64,000 nt of DNA from Candidatus Gastranaerophilales bacterium (GCA_028693235.1 JAQUVW010000002.1:379298-443297); one strand, 5' to 3'; positions 36,372-45,752 are shown, counted from the stretch's first letter. Made by a program: numbers and translations. Notes: generated from the sequence alone by a model not told the origin.

Positions 36372-37715
36372 TTAGTCGGCGACAGAGTCAATCAATTTTT
36401 TTAGATTTCGGCTCCATTTAGATTCCCAATTTTTGATTATCAAATCAGCAGGACACATGTTCTGATTAATCAGTTCTTGTAAGGGCTCAAGGTATTTATT
36501 TTCGTTTTTGCCTTCTTTTCTTAAATAAATGGAAGCAATTTTCAATAATTCTTTTGCAATATTGTGAAGTTTATAACTTCCCAGTTGTGCTTCAAGAGCG
36601 AGCCTTGGGACTGATTCTCTTGCGAATGCGAAATCCGAATAATTGAATTTTTTAAACAATTCCATAGTATCGCTAATTGAACGAGTGTTAAAGAAAATAC
36701 CTTTATATAATGCGGCAAGAGCATATTTCATAGTACCTTTTTGAGAATCGTGGTTTCTGAATTCAAGATAGTTGTTTAATCGAACTTCCGGAAAAAACAG
36801 ACTTGCGTGTAAAAGATAGTCATAGAAATTGGCATTGTGCCCTTGAAATCCTTGATTTAAAAAGGTTTCAAAGTCTATTTGTTGAGAAAATTCAATGATT
36901 TTGTTATCTCTCATTATGTAAAGCATTGGTATTTTGAGGATTTTGTTTATATAATCATCAAAAGACAAATCTATATTATTAAAGAAGAATTTTTCATTAA
37001 TCAAACCGCATCTTTTGTTGTCAGTAAAGAGCCAAGCAAGTGCACGATAGCTTTTGTAGCCGGAGAGTTTACCGTTATAGATAGGCGAATTGGCAAACAT
37101 CGCACAAATGACGGGCGAGAGTTTTAACCCGAGTTGCAGCTTTTTCATAGCGTCAGTTTCGGTTTCGTAATCCATTGTTACTTGAAGCCCTGCCGTTTCT
37201 CGCATCATGTTAGAGTGATGGTCGCCTAGGAGTTCTCTCGACATTATTTCATAGCGTCTTTTGGGAATAAGCGAAATATCTTTGTAGGTTTTTAGGGGTG
37301 AAATTCCGTAGCTTAAGAAAGAAATATTAAGATTTTTTGCAATGTCGTTAGTTTTTTTTGTTAATTTTTCAAGTTCTTTTTCAAGTTCTTTGATAGAAAA
37401 TTGAGCAGCGACGCTAATTTCAAACTGGCCACCGGGTTCTAATGTTATTGTCGATTGTCCTTTTTTTAGTCCTACGACTTGCCCGAAATCGACTAAATAG
37501 CTCCATTCATCTTTGAATGCAATCTGCCTTAAGAGCCTGAATATGCTTTTTTCGCCGTGATAAGGAATTATGGAGAAATCATTTTTGTTTGTTGTTATTC
37601 TTTCATATTCCATTCCGAATTTGTGTAAATGTTTAGGCTTTGCACCAGTTAGGTAATAATCCCTAATTTCTTTTTTACTTGTTAATTCTTTATTTTTAAT
37701 ATTAATCATGCTCAT
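36372..37715 (-). CDS. gshA: Glutamate-cysteine ligase, plant/alphaproteobacterial type (GCS2)
   Basis: A 447-residue ligase making gamma-glutamylcysteine, precursor of glutathione. GMEYERI, TLEPGGQFEISV, RETAGLQVTMDYE and YLEFRNHDSQKG are the GCS2-family motifs. The start ATG is not strongly preceded by a Shine-Dalgarno; an in-frame ATG two codons further is possible. No gshB is adjacent. Divergent from rsmA with a 65-base gap. Confidence 0.88.
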   Translation of the reverse strand: MSMINIKNKELTSKKEIRDYYLTGAKPKHLHKFGMEYERITTNKNDFSIIPYHGEKSIFRLLRQIAFKDEWSYLVDFGQVVGLKKGQSTITLEPGGQFEISVAAQFSIKELEKELEKLTKKTNDIAKNLNISFLSYGISPLKTYKDISLIPKRRYEIMSRELLGDHHSNMMRETAGLQVTMDYETETDAMKKLQLGLKLSPVICAMFANSPIYNGKLSGYKSYRALAWLFTDNKRCGLINEKFFFNNIDLSFDDYINKILKIPMLYIMRDNKIIEFSQQIDFETFLNQGFQGHNANFYDYLLHASLFFPEVRLNNYLEFRNHDSQKGTMKYALAALYKGIFFNTRSISDTMELFKKFNYSDFAFARESVPRLALEAQLGSYKLHNIAKELLKIASIYLRKEGKNENKYLEPLQELINQNMCPADLIIKNWESKWSRNLKKLIDSVAD

Positions 37716-37780
37716 ATATGAAATTTACCAGAATTAATGTATTAAAACATTTAGCTATTTGTATTATTATATAAGTACAC

Positions 37781-38617
37781 ATGAACTACTTCGAAAGAGC
37801 AAAGAAATTCAGAGCAAAAAAAAGACTCGGTCAAAATTTTTTAGTTGACGAGTCAGCCTTAGATGCTATTTTTGAGACAAGCGGTATAACTAAAGAAGAT
37901 ACGGTTATAGAAATCGGTCCAGGGCTTGGCTTTGTTACAGAAAGGCTTGTTAAGGAGGCAAAAAAGGTAATTGCGATAGAGCTTGACGAGGACATGGTCA
38001 AAGAGATAAAAAAAATAGATGCTGACAATTTGGAGATTGTCCATGCTGATGTTTTGAAGACTGATATCTCTCAGTTTGGCAACAATTTAAAGGTTGTAGC
38101 CAATATCCCTTATTATATTACAAGCCCGATTTTGGCACATTTGTTGGGCGAAGTCGATGACTTGGATAATAAAAACAGAAATTCTATTTCTCAAATTACG
38201 TTGATGGTTCAGTTTGAAGTTGCCAAAAGGCTTGTCGCTACTGAAAAATCTATGGGTAAAGATTTTGGATTGTTGACTATTTTGGCTCAATTTTGGGCTA
38301 ATCCTGAGATTGTTAGAAAAGTTGGTGCAAGAAGCTTTTTCCCTGCTCCGAAAGTTGATTCTGCTATTATAAAATTAGAGGTCAACAAAGAACCGCTTTT
38401 GAGTTTGCAAAACTATACTTTTTTCAAAAAAGTTTCAAAAGCTTGTTTCGCCACGAGAAGAAAAAACATAAAAAATTCTTTGATAAATGCAGGTTTTTCT
38501 AAAGATGCAGTTGAAGAAACGCTGACAGAATTAAATATTCCTCAAGAGATACGAGGTGAAACCTTGTCGATAAAGGCGATAGGTGAGTTGTCAGAAAAAT
38601 TGAAAGAAAATTTATGA
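37781..38617 (+). CDS. rsmA: 16S rRNA (adenine1518/1519-N6)-dimethyltransferase
   Basis: A 278-residue KsgA/RsmA methyltransferase: KKRLGQNFLVDESALDAIF, the SAM motif IEIGPGLGFVTE, acidic IELDEDMV, and the target-base motif VANIPYYITSPIL. No ribosome binding site is visible; instead TATTAT at 37762-37767 or 37765-37770 lies so close to the ATG at 37781 that the mRNA may be leaderless. It overlaps ispE by four bases (rsmA-ispE-murQ unit). Confidence 0.95.
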   Translation: MNYFERAKKFRAKKRLGQNFLVDESALDAIFETSGITKEDTVIEIGPGLGFVTERLVKEAKKVIAIELDEDMVKEIKKIDADNLEIVHADVLKTDISQFGNNLKVVANIPYYITSPILAHLLGEVDDLDNKNRNSISQITLMVQFEVAKRLVATEKSMGKDFGLLTILAQFWANPEIVRKVGARSFFPAPKVDSAIIKLEVNKEPLLSLQNYTFFKKVSKACFATRRKNIKNSLINAGFSKDAVEETLTELNIPQEIRGETLSIKAIGELSEKLKENL

Positions 38618-39465
38618 AAAAAATAAAAGTAAAAGCACCCGCAAAAATAAATTTAACACTTGAGGTTTTAAATAAAAGGGAAGATGGGTTCCATAATCTT
38701 CAAAGTATTATGCAGGCGGTTGATTTGTACGATTATTTAACTGTCGAAGTTGATGAAAATGAAACCGGTATAAATATTATACTTACGGGGAATTCCATTG
38801 AAATTCCTTATAATGAGCACAATCTTGTTTTTAAAGCGGCTCATAAATATTTTGAAAAAGCCGGAATTAAAAATATTTATTTAAAGGTAAATATAGAAAA
38901 AAATATTCCGGTGGCAGCAGGATTAGCCGGTGGAAGCACTGATGGTGCTGCTGTTTTGTATGCGTTAAATAAATTGTTAAACTCTTTATCTGATGATGAG
39001 ATTGATGGAATTTGTGCTTCTTTGGGCTCTGATTTGAATTTTTGCCTAAAAGGTGGCTGTGCATTATGCACATCTCGTGGGGAAAAAATAGAAGCTATAC
39101 CTTTTGTTCAATTTGACGTTTCACTGGTAAAACCGTGTAAATTTGGCATTTCAGCTAAGGAAGCTTATACAAAATTTGCACAGCTAAAAGATAAAACATC
39201 TCCTGATAATACCCATAAAATGTTAGAAAAATTGAAAAAAGGTGAGTTTGATGCCTCTTTGTTGTATAACAGCTTGGAAAATGCCGTTATCAATGATTAT
39301 GAGGAGCTTCAATTTATGAAAAAATCCGTAAAGGGCTCAATGATGTCAGGTAGCGGTCCAACTTTTTTTGTTGTAAAAAAACGAATAAATTATGAATTTG
39401 ATACAGAAAAATTTATAGTGATAAATGGACTAAAGTCAATAAATACAGGTGTTGAGGTATGCTAG
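38614..39465 (+). CDS. ispE: 4-diphosphocytidyl-2-C-methyl-D-erythritol kinase
   Basis: A 283-residue GHMP kinase of the MEP isoprenoid pathway. The family ATP loop is PVAAGLAGGSTDGAAVLYAL; the start KVKAPAKINLTLEVLNKREDGFHNL and the C-terminal MSGSGPTFFV are also diagnostic. The start overlaps the rsmA stop by four bases; its own stop overlaps murQ by seven bases. Confidence 0.95.
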   Translation: MKKIKVKAPAKINLTLEVLNKREDGFHNLQSIMQAVDLYDYLTVEVDENETGINIILTGNSIEIPYNEHNLVFKAAHKYFEKAGIKNIYLKVNIEKNIPVAAGLAGGSTDGAAVLYALNKLLNSLSDDEIDGICASLGSDLNFCLKGGCALCTSRGEKIEAIPFVQFDVSLVKPCKFGISAKEAYTKFAQLKDKTSPDNTHKMLEKLKKGEFDASLLYNSLENAVINDYEELQFMKKSVKGSMMSGSGPTFFVVKKRINYEFDTEKFIVINGLKSINTGVEVC

Positions 39466-40358
39466 AACTTAGTAAAACAGAAGCTGTTAATCCTTTATCA
39501 AAAGATATTGATAAACTTGAATCTTTAGAAATTGTCAAAATAATCAATGATGAAGATAAAAAAGTTGCTCAAACAATAGAAACGGAATTACCTTCAATAG
39601 CCAAGGCGGTTGATATAATTTCAGAAAATTTTTTGCAAAATGGAAGATTGATATATTTTGGAGCAGGCACAAGCGGAAGATTGGGCGTCTTAGATGCTTC
39701 AGAGTGCCCACCTACATTTAATGTCCCATCTTCAATGGTTGTTGGTGTTATAGCTGGTGGTGATATCGCTTTAAGAAATGCAATTGAAGGAGCAGAAGAT
39801 TCTGTTGAACTCGCAAAAACTGATTTTAAAAAATTGCAAGTATCTTCAAATGATACAATCTGTGTAATTTCTGCGAGCGGAAATGCAAATTACGTTGTTG
39901 AAATCTTAAAAATAGCTACAAAATCAGGCTGCAAACGTATTTCCGTGTCGTCAAATAGAAATGCAAAGATAAAACAAAATACAGATGTCTTTATTTGCGT
40001 TGAAACAGGTGCCGAAGTGGTTACGGGTTCTACTCGAATGAAAGCAGGTACTTCTCAAAAGCTTGTTTTGAATATGCTTACGACAGCTTCAATGATTAAA
40101 ATCGGAAAAACTTATGAAAATTATATGATAGATGTAAAACCTACAAATATAAAACTAAAAGATAGAGCAGAAAGAATAGTTTCGGCGATTGTTGGCATTG
40201 AGCAAAATAAAGCAAAAACTGTTCTTCAAGACAATGGATATAAAGTAAAAGAAGCTGTTTTGACTCTTAAATACGGTGTTGAAACGAGCGTTGCTACAGA
40301 GCTTTTAGCTTCAAACAATGGAGTTTTAAGGAAAGTTTTCGAAAAACTTGATGTTTAG
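39459..40358 (+). CDS. murQ: N-acetylmuramic acid 6-phosphate etherase
   Basis: A 299-residue SIS-domain lyase that removes lactate from MurNAc-6-phosphate during peptidoglycan recycling. FGAGTSGRLGVLDASECPPTF, GEVVTGSTRMKAGTSQKL and the helical C-terminus (VAKIVG-type DRAERIVSAIVG) are diagnostic. Last gene of rsmA-ispE-murQ, overlapping ispE by seven bases. No MurNAc phosphotransferase gene is nearby, so the substrate likely comes from another recycling route. Confidence 0.93.
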   Translation: MLELSKTEAVNPLSKDIDKLESLEIVKIINDEDKKVAQTIETELPSIAKAVDIISENFLQNGRLIYFGAGTSGRLGVLDASECPPTFNVPSSMVVGVIAGGDIALRNAIEGAEDSVELAKTDFKKLQVSSNDTICVISASGNANYVVEILKIATKSGCKRISVSSNRNAKIKQNTDVFICVETGAEVVTGSTRMKAGTSQKLVLNMLTTASMIKIGKTYENYMIDVKPTNIKLKDRAERIVSAIVGIEQNKAKTVLQDNGYKVKEAVLTLKYGVETSVATELLASNNGVLRKVFEKLDV

Positions 40359-40435
40359 TTTTGAGTGATAACAATGTTTTACACCACTCTGGATTAGTTG
40401 TCATTGTGAACGTAATCAAGCCTGTTAGGAAAACT

Positions 40436-43141
40436 TTAGTCTTCATCCAGATATGAAACAATCCTTGCAATATTTTTCTCAAATTTTGCTAGTTGATGCT
40501 CCATAACTTCCATTTTTTGGTTTAAAACCTTGTTGTTAATAGAGTTTTCATTTGCAGAAATCACTTGAGAAGCGATGAAATCCATAACAGTCTTCATTTC
40601 AGCAAGTTCGTTAGGTGTGTTTTCTTCAGGTTCTTCATCAGCTTTTGCGACAAGTTTTGCAAGTTTTTCATCGATAGAATTCAACTTGTTTTCAAGACTA
40701 TCCATTTTTGTTTCAAGATTTTCAACTCTGTTTTGAATACCTGAAATCGCAGTGATTACAGCTGTTTTGTTTTCTTCTTGCTTAGACGTAATATCTTTAT
40801 TAAGCGAAGTCATTTCAATTTTTACTTCGTTTTTAATATCATTTTTTTGATTGTCTAAAGCAGAAGCCATGGTTAATTTGAGCTGATTGACATTTGATGA
40901 AATCAATTCTGTTTTTTCTTTTGAGATAGAATTTAATTTTTCGACAAGGTCATCAAATTTAACTTTTAATTCAATAATATCAACTTTAGAAGAGTTTTCT
41001 TCGATATTATTCATTTGAGCTTTCATAACGTCTAGTTGCGGAGTGACATTGATAACATTTTCTTGGATTGAATTTATGATAGAGCCTGTAGAATCAACCC
41101 ATTCAGCAAGGTAGATAAAAGCTTCGTTTAAACTTTTACTTGAGGCAAGGTTTGAAGCCACTAGTTTTTTTATGGTGTTGGCTTTATTTTCAAGTAGAGA
41201 ATATTGTTTAATTGGGTTAAAAGCAGCGATTTTTTTGTGTAAATCATCAATAAGTTTTGAAAATTCAAACAAATGATTGTTGAAGGTTTTGTTTGCTTCA
41301 TCAGAGGTCAAAATCAATTTGTTGGTTCTTTTGCTGATGCTAGAAATATCGTCGTTCAATTCTTCAAAGCAATTTTTGATGACTTGAATATCTTCAACAG
41401 TATTGGTCGAAACCTCAGTGATATTTTCTAAGAATTCTTTTTTTTCTTGCTCTTTTTCTTCAAGAGCACAGTGAAGTTTAGCAAAGTCAGATTCAATATC
41501 CAAAAGAGTGTAGATATATTCATCAGTATCATCTTTAGTTGCAGTTGTAATGATTTCAAATTCGTTAGAAAGGTTTTCTAGTTTTTCTCTAATTTCTTCG
41601 ATTTTAAATCCCCAACTGGAGATGTTAGATACCTCGTCATTAACAGAGTCAAGAGTATTAGCCCAACCGTTAAGAAGAGAGATATTTTCATAAATAATAT
41701 CAATTTTATCAGAGTTAGCTTCTTCGTCTTCTGTTGGTTGAGCGTATAGTTCAACTTTTGAGTCCAAAGTTGATAATTGTTCATCAATTTTTTGTAATTG
41801 AGAGGATGTTTTTTGAGCCAATTTAGAGTCTATTTCGGCGACTTGTTTGTCGATGTTATCCAGTTTTTTAGCCCAGATGTTAAGGTTTGAAATGTTTTCG
41901 TAAATAACGTCAACTTTATCAGAAGTATCATCGTCTATTTTGGCATTGATGGCGTCAAGTTTTTGAGCCCATTCGTTTAAAGAAGAAACGTTTTCGTAGA
42001 TAATATCAACTTTGTCTGTTGTTGAATCGTCGAGTTTAGCGTCAATATTATCAAGTTTTTCAGAGCATTCGCTCAAGACAGAAATATTGTTGTAAACCGC
42101 ATTAACTTTGTTTTGAACGTCAGGGAAGTTTTCAATTTTAGCACTTACAGAGCTCAAGTTTTCTTTTATTAAATCGATTTTTTCGACCCAGCTGTTTAAA
42201 ATGCTGATGTTGTCGTAGATTACATCTAATTTGTTGATTTTTTCGACCAAATCTAAGTCTTCAAAGATTTCATTTTGTTCTTTTAATTTTTTGATAATAT
42301 CTTTTGTTTGCTCGATAGAATCTTCTTGAATTTGAGATAAAAATTGTTGAATTCCGTCAGTATTTTTAATAGAAACGGCTTTTAATATTTGGATATCCTG
42401 CTTGTCAGAAGCAGTTGTAATCATTTCTTTGAGTTCAGCGGACAAACTTTCATGGAGAGAAGCGAGTTTTTGTTTAACTTCCTCTAGAAGAATGGACGTA
42501 TCAGATTCTTTAAACTCCTCAAGGTCAGAGGACATTTTAGCCAAGGACTCTTTTTGGGAATTAACGGCTTCAATAACGTCTTTAACAAGGTTATTATTGT
42601 AGGTTTCGAAGGTAGAATTAAGCTCATTCAGTTTGTCGAGAACATTTTCGACAAGACCTTGAAATGAGGTATTAACGCCTTCAAAATTAACTTTAAAGCT
42701 GTCCGAGATTTCTTCTTGAGATTTTTCGATAGTATCTCTAAGCTCGTCAAAAACCTCGTCGATATATTTGCTGTTTTCAGAGTCATTATGTTGAACTTCT
42801 TCTTTAAGTTTAGAGATTTGGTAGGATAGGTCAGTCAAAAAGGTTTGCAGTTTGATGATAGAGCTATGGTCTGTAGAGGACAATTTTTCAATCATAGAAG
42901 AAGTTTTGTCGATAAGATTTTTCATAGTAGTTTTCATATCAGAGTTTGTGTTATCGAGAGATTTGATTTTGTCTTTAATTTCAGAGAAATTTTCGACAGA
43001 ATTTTCTTGAGCCATTGTATCTGTAATTTCTCGCAATTTATTTTTCAATTCAATAATATCGCCTTCATCAAGTGCCGCGATTTTATCGAGTTGGATTTGA
43101 ATTTTTTCTAAAACGTTTTTGAATTCCTTATCTTCTGACAT
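40436..43141 (-). CDS. Large coiled-coil protein with internal 32-residue repeats, unknown
   Basis: A 901-residue, strongly acidic (Glu/Asp/Lys-rich) soluble protein without signal peptide or transmembrane helix. Most of it is predicted coiled coil. Residues about 301-504 hold five repeats with core K-V-D-I-I-Y-E-N-I-S-x-L-N-x-W-x-x-K-L-D. Three consecutive copies begin exactly 32 residues apart (345, 377, 409), an interval that is not a multiple of seven. The C-terminal 200 residues are another coiled coil with LETKMDSLENKLNSIDEKL. No family was recognised; it might be a cytoskeletal or envelope-spanning filament. Monocistronic. Confidence 0.75.
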   Translation of the reverse strand: MSEDKEFKNVLEKIQIQLDKIAALDEGDIIELKNKLREITDTMAQENSVENFSEIKDKIKSLDNTNSDMKTTMKNLIDKTSSMIEKLSSTDHSSIIKLQTFLTDLSYQISKLKEEVQHNDSENSKYIDEVFDELRDTIEKSQEEISDSFKVNFEGVNTSFQGLVENVLDKLNELNSTFETYNNNLVKDVIEAVNSQKESLAKMSSDLEEFKESDTSILLEEVKQKLASLHESLSAELKEMITTASDKQDIQILKAVSIKNTDGIQQFLSQIQEDSIEQTKDIIKKLKEQNEIFEDLDLVEKINKLDVIYDNISILNSWVEKIDLIKENLSSVSAKIENFPDVQNKVNAVYNNISVLSECSEKLDNIDAKLDDSTTDKVDIIYENVSSLNEWAQKLDAINAKIDDDTSDKVDVIYENISNLNIWAKKLDNIDKQVAEIDSKLAQKTSSQLQKIDEQLSTLDSKVELYAQPTEDEEANSDKIDIIYENISLLNGWANTLDSVNDEVSNISSWGFKIEEIREKLENLSNEFEIITTATKDDTDEYIYTLLDIESDFAKLHCALEEKEQEKKEFLENITEVSTNTVEDIQVIKNCFEELNDDISSISKRTNKLILTSDEANKTFNNHLFEFSKLIDDLHKKIAAFNPIKQYSLLENKANTIKKLVASNLASSKSLNEAFIYLAEWVDSTGSIINSIQENVINVTPQLDVMKAQMNNIEENSSKVDIIELKVKFDDLVEKLNSISKEKTELISSNVNQLKLTMASALDNQKNDIKNEVKIEMTSLNKDITSKQEENKTAVITAISGIQNRVENLETKMDSLENKLNSIDEKLAKLVAKADEEPEENTPNELAEMKTVMDFIASQVISANENSINNKVLNQKMEVMEHQLAKFEKNIARIVSYLDED
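41630..42232 (-). repeat. Five in-frame degenerate repeats inside the 901-residue protein gene
   Basis: Units start at codons 304, 345, 377, 409 and 479. The middle three are spaced by exactly 32 codons; the outer spacings are 41 and 70. Conserved are a Tyr, an Asn and, in four of five, a Trp (WVEKID, WAQKLD, WAKKLD, WANTLD); copy two has Cys instead. Confidence 0.8.
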
Positions 43142-43319
43142 ATTTTCTCTCTAGACTGTTATAACTACAATATACATATTTTATCAGACTCAAGCCGATG
43201 GTGCATTAATTGAGGATTTAAGCTGGAATAAATAATGGTAATATTGCAAAAATCTTGCTATGATGGGGGTTGGGGCGTTTTGAAATATTACAATTTTTTA
43301 AGCAAATCTTATAAAAAAT

Positions 43320-43943
43320 TTAATTGTTGGAGTAAGCGACCTTTTTAATTTCGATTAAATCTTGTTTAGTGAGCCATCTTGGAGAATTTTCTTCAAGTGA
43401 ATGGTTTCTCAACAGATAAGAGGGGTGAAAAATTGCAATGGACTTTATGTTGCCGAATAGGGTGGACCATTGACCTCTAATTTGAGAAATTTTAATTTTA
43501 TCCCCGAGGAAAGTTTTAGCGGCAGTAGCACCGCAAAGGACAATGACTTTTGGACGAACAATATTGATTTGTGCAGATAGAAAGGAAGAGCAGGTTTGTT
43601 TTTCTTCATCAGTCGGCACTCTGTTCTCTGGGGGTCTGCATTTAACAGTGTTGCAGATATAGAGGTCTTTGTTTCTGTCGATATTACATTCTTGAAGGAG
43701 GTCATTCAGCAATCTGCCGGCTCTACCTACGAAAGGGGTACCTGAGGCATCTTCTTCTGCTCCGGGGGCTTCGCCGATTAGCATAATTTTTGCATTGGGG
43801 TTCCCATCTGAGAAGACCAAATTATCTCTGGTTTTGCCGAGAGGGCAACTATAGCATTGGTTGCAAACTTTAAGGATTTGGTTGATAGATTTTTGTTTTA
43901 GTTCAGGAGTGAGCTCCTGTTCGTTAAAGTTCAGATATTGCAT
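43320..43943 (-). CDS. Type 4 uracil-DNA glycosylase (Fe-S)
   Basis: A 207-residue family 4 UDG removing uracil from DNA. Four cysteines for a [4Fe-4S] cluster are in [10 protein letters not shown] and further on in [17 protein letters not shown]; active-site motifs are [25 protein letters not shown] and [10 protein letters not shown]. The N-terminal extension (about 25 residues) is slightly longer than in Thermus UDGa. Monocistronic, 468 bases downstream of the divergent trkA start. Confidence 0.93.
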   Translation of the reverse strand: MQYLNFNEQELTPELKQKSINQILKVCNQCYSCPLGKTRDNLVFSDGNPNAKIMLIGEAPGAEEDASGTPFVGRAGRLLNDLLQECNIDRNKDLYICNTVKCRPPENRVPTDEEKQTCSSFLSAQINIVRPKVIVLCGATAAKTFLGDKIKISQIRGQWSTLFGNIKSIAIFHPSYLLRNHSLEENSPRWLTKQDLIEIKKVAYSNN

Positions 43944-44029
43944 ATAATCTCCAAGTCTAATGAGATTATTTTATTTCAAAAAAGAATATAAATCAAAAGT
44001 TGTTTTAATTAACCGAAATGCTTATAGCT

Positions 44030-44153
44030 TAAAATAGCCGTCAAGTGGAATGTTTCGAGGGGGTAAAACAAGTATGATGTGAGAGTAAATCCTCAACTCT
44101 TCTGATTGCTTATGCTTAGTGCTCAACCCCTTCTTCGGAAGGGGATTTTTTTG
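44030..44153 (+). ncRNA. Candidate structured RNA in the 468-base gap before trkA
   Basis: The gap 43944-44411 has no gene on the track-sized scale. A possible promoter (TTGTTT, 17 bases, TATAGC ending about 44030) is followed by about 115 bases that end in a strong terminator. Within them GAGAGT pairs with ACTCTT, and GGGGGT at 44060-44065 could compete for the ACCCC of the terminator left arm, as in a conditional terminator. CTCAACTCTTCT and CTCAACCCCTTCT form a near direct repeat. No known riboswitch, 6S, SRP or RNase P consensus was recognised. It could be a trkA leader or an independent small RNA. Confidence 0.4.
44127..44153 (+). terminator. Intrinsic terminator with C(UUCG)G tetraloop
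   Basis: CCCCTTC (44127-44133) pairs with GAAGGGG (44138-44144), loop TTCG, followed by ATTTTTTT. There is no T tract on the other strand, so it terminates plus-strand transcription 260 bases upstream of trkA, with no plus-strand gene before it. Confidence 0.88.
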
Positions 44154-44185
44154 ACTTTTTCGAGGTGAGTACTGAGCCGTAAAAA

Positions 44186-44287
44186 ATGGCGTCACGACAA
44201 ACAAATAGGCTTAGACTTTTAAAACAGTTTAATATTCGTTCAATGTTGATTATAGCACTTTGTGTTGTTGCTTTTTTATGGTTTTAG
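44186..44287 (+). CDS. Possible 33-residue single-pass membrane microprotein
   Basis: Short ORF starting MASRQTNRLRLLKQF, basic, followed by a hydrophobic segment (MLIIALCVVAFLWF) that ends at the stop. The Arg/Lys-rich N-terminus and the tail helix fit an inner-membrane microprotein. The ribosome binding site is poor (GAGGTGAG is 17 or more bases upstream). The rest of the gap to trkA contains a weak hairpin (AAATACT 44294-44300 with AGTATTT 44321-44327). Low confidence. Confidence 0.3.
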   Translation: MASRQTNRLRLLKQFNIRSMLIIALCVVAFLWF

Positions 44288-44411
44288 TCTTTTAAATACT
44301 CTTTGTTCTTAGCGAAGTGAAGTATTTTAGCCTATTCAATCTCCTCCAACACTTAAATAAGTTGAAAAGATATTGTATTTAGTTTATAAATTAATAGAAT
44401 AAGGATAATTT

Positions 44412-45752
44412 ATGCGAATTGTAATTTTTGGTGCAAATGAACTTGGTTGCTTGATTGCGACAGAACTCTTTGAAGACCACGATATAACAATAATAGACAA
44501 AGAAGAAAACAGAAGCGATGATTTTAATAAACTTGATATAAGCTTCGTCCACGGAAACGGCTCCAATATAAAAGTCTTGGAAACCGCACAAATACAAAAT
44601 GCAGACGTGTTTATTGCTTGCACGGATATGGAGGAGGCAAACATAGTCGCTTGCCTAACCGCCAAAAGCATGAGCCCTGTAAAAACCGTATGTTTCGTGA
44701 AAAAACAAGAATATTTGGAATCATTGTCATTGGTAAAAGGTTCAAAATATCAAGCAGAGCTGTTGATTGACCATGTGATATGGCCTGAAGAGCTTTTAAC
44801 TCAAGAAATTTTTAGAATAATAACGGTTCCAAATGCGATTGACGTTGAAAATTTTGCCCAAGGTAAAGCTCGACTTTTTGAGTATAGAATTAAGGAAGAA
44901 TCCAAAATTTTGAATAAAACAATCAAAGATTGTTGTTTCCCTGATGAAACATTGATTGTGGGTATAACGAGAGATGCAAAATTGTTTATTCCTGATGGTG
45001 AAACGACTTTGGAACTTAATGATAAAGTCATTTTTATGGGGTCTGCCTATTCGTTAGATATATTGGCAGGTGAATTTTTCCAACGTGCCGAGATGATTAA
45101 ATCCGTAAGTATTATTGGTGGAGGAAGTGTCGGAATGATGCTTGCTCAAAATTTAGAAAAAATGAACATCAGAACTAAAATCATCGAAAAAGATTATAAA
45201 AGATGTGAATTTTTGACGGAAAATTTGAAGAAAACATTGGTTTTGCATGGTGATGGTACTAACTTGGAGCTTTTAGAGTCTGAGTCTATAGGAGAGAGTG
45301 AAGTCGTTGTTAGTGTTACGAATAATGATGAAAAAAATCTTTTATGCTCGTTACTTGCAAAGCAATTAGGGGTAAGTAAAATAATTACAAGGGTTTCAAA
45401 AGATGCAAATGCGGCGTTGTTTGAAAAAGTCGGAATTGATGTAGCTGTTTCTCCTAATGAAGCTGCTATAGATGAGATTGAAAACCACTTGATTGAAACA
45501 GATGTGGATATTTTGGCAACAGTAGAACGTGGTCAGGGCGAAATTATCGAAATCACGGTTCCTCAAAAATTCGAGTATAAAAGGATTATGGATTTGCAGT
45601 TACCCGTAAAAGCAATCATTGCAATAATTCAAAGATGGAATAAGGTAATAATTCCAAAAGGTACAACGCATGTTATGGCGAATGATAATTTGATTATATT
45701 TACCACCAAAGAAAACTCAAATACGATAAAAGAGTTTTTTAAGAAAGCTTGA
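44412..45752 (+). CDS. trkA: Trk system potassium uptake protein TrkA
   Basis: A 446-residue cytoplasmic regulator with two RCK halves. Each has a Rossmann NAD site (VIFGANELGCLIATEL and SIIGGGSVGMMLAQNL) and a TrkA_C domain. It gates the TrkH channel in response to nucleotides. AAGGA lies upstream; the stop is three bases before trkH, so both subunits are coexpressed. Confidence 0.95.
   Translation: MRIVIFGANELGCLIATELFEDHDITIIDKEENRSDDFNKLDISFVHGNGSNIKVLETAQIQNADVFIACTDMEEANIVACLTAKSMSPVKTVCFVKKQEYLESLSLVKGSKYQAELLIDHVIWPEELLTQEIFRIITVPNAIDVENFAQGKARLFEYRIKEESKILNKTIKDCCFPDETLIVGITRDAKLFIPDGETTLELNDKVIFMGSAYSLDILAGEFFQRAEMIKSVSIIGGGSVGMMLAQNLEKMNIRTKIIEKDYKRCEFLTENLKKTLVLHGDGTNLELLESESIGESEVVVSVTNNDEKNLLCSLLAKQLGVSKIITRVSKDANAALFEKVGIDVAVSPNEAAIDEIENHLIETDVDILATVERGQGEIIEITVPQKFEYKRIMDLQLPVKAIIAIIQRWNKVIIPKGTTHVMANDNLIIFTTKENSNTIKEFFKKA

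Noticed and set aside
43990-44160. 6S RNA, SRP RNA, c-di-AMP (ydaO) or M-box riboswitch
   Set aside because: None of the conserved sequence blocks of these RNAs could be found; only a generic structured, terminator-ended segment remains.
44022-44204. 60-codon minus-strand frame in the gap before trkA
   Set aside because: Starts at TTG without a ribosome binding site, has no family motif, and runs through the strong plus-strand terminator and structured region.
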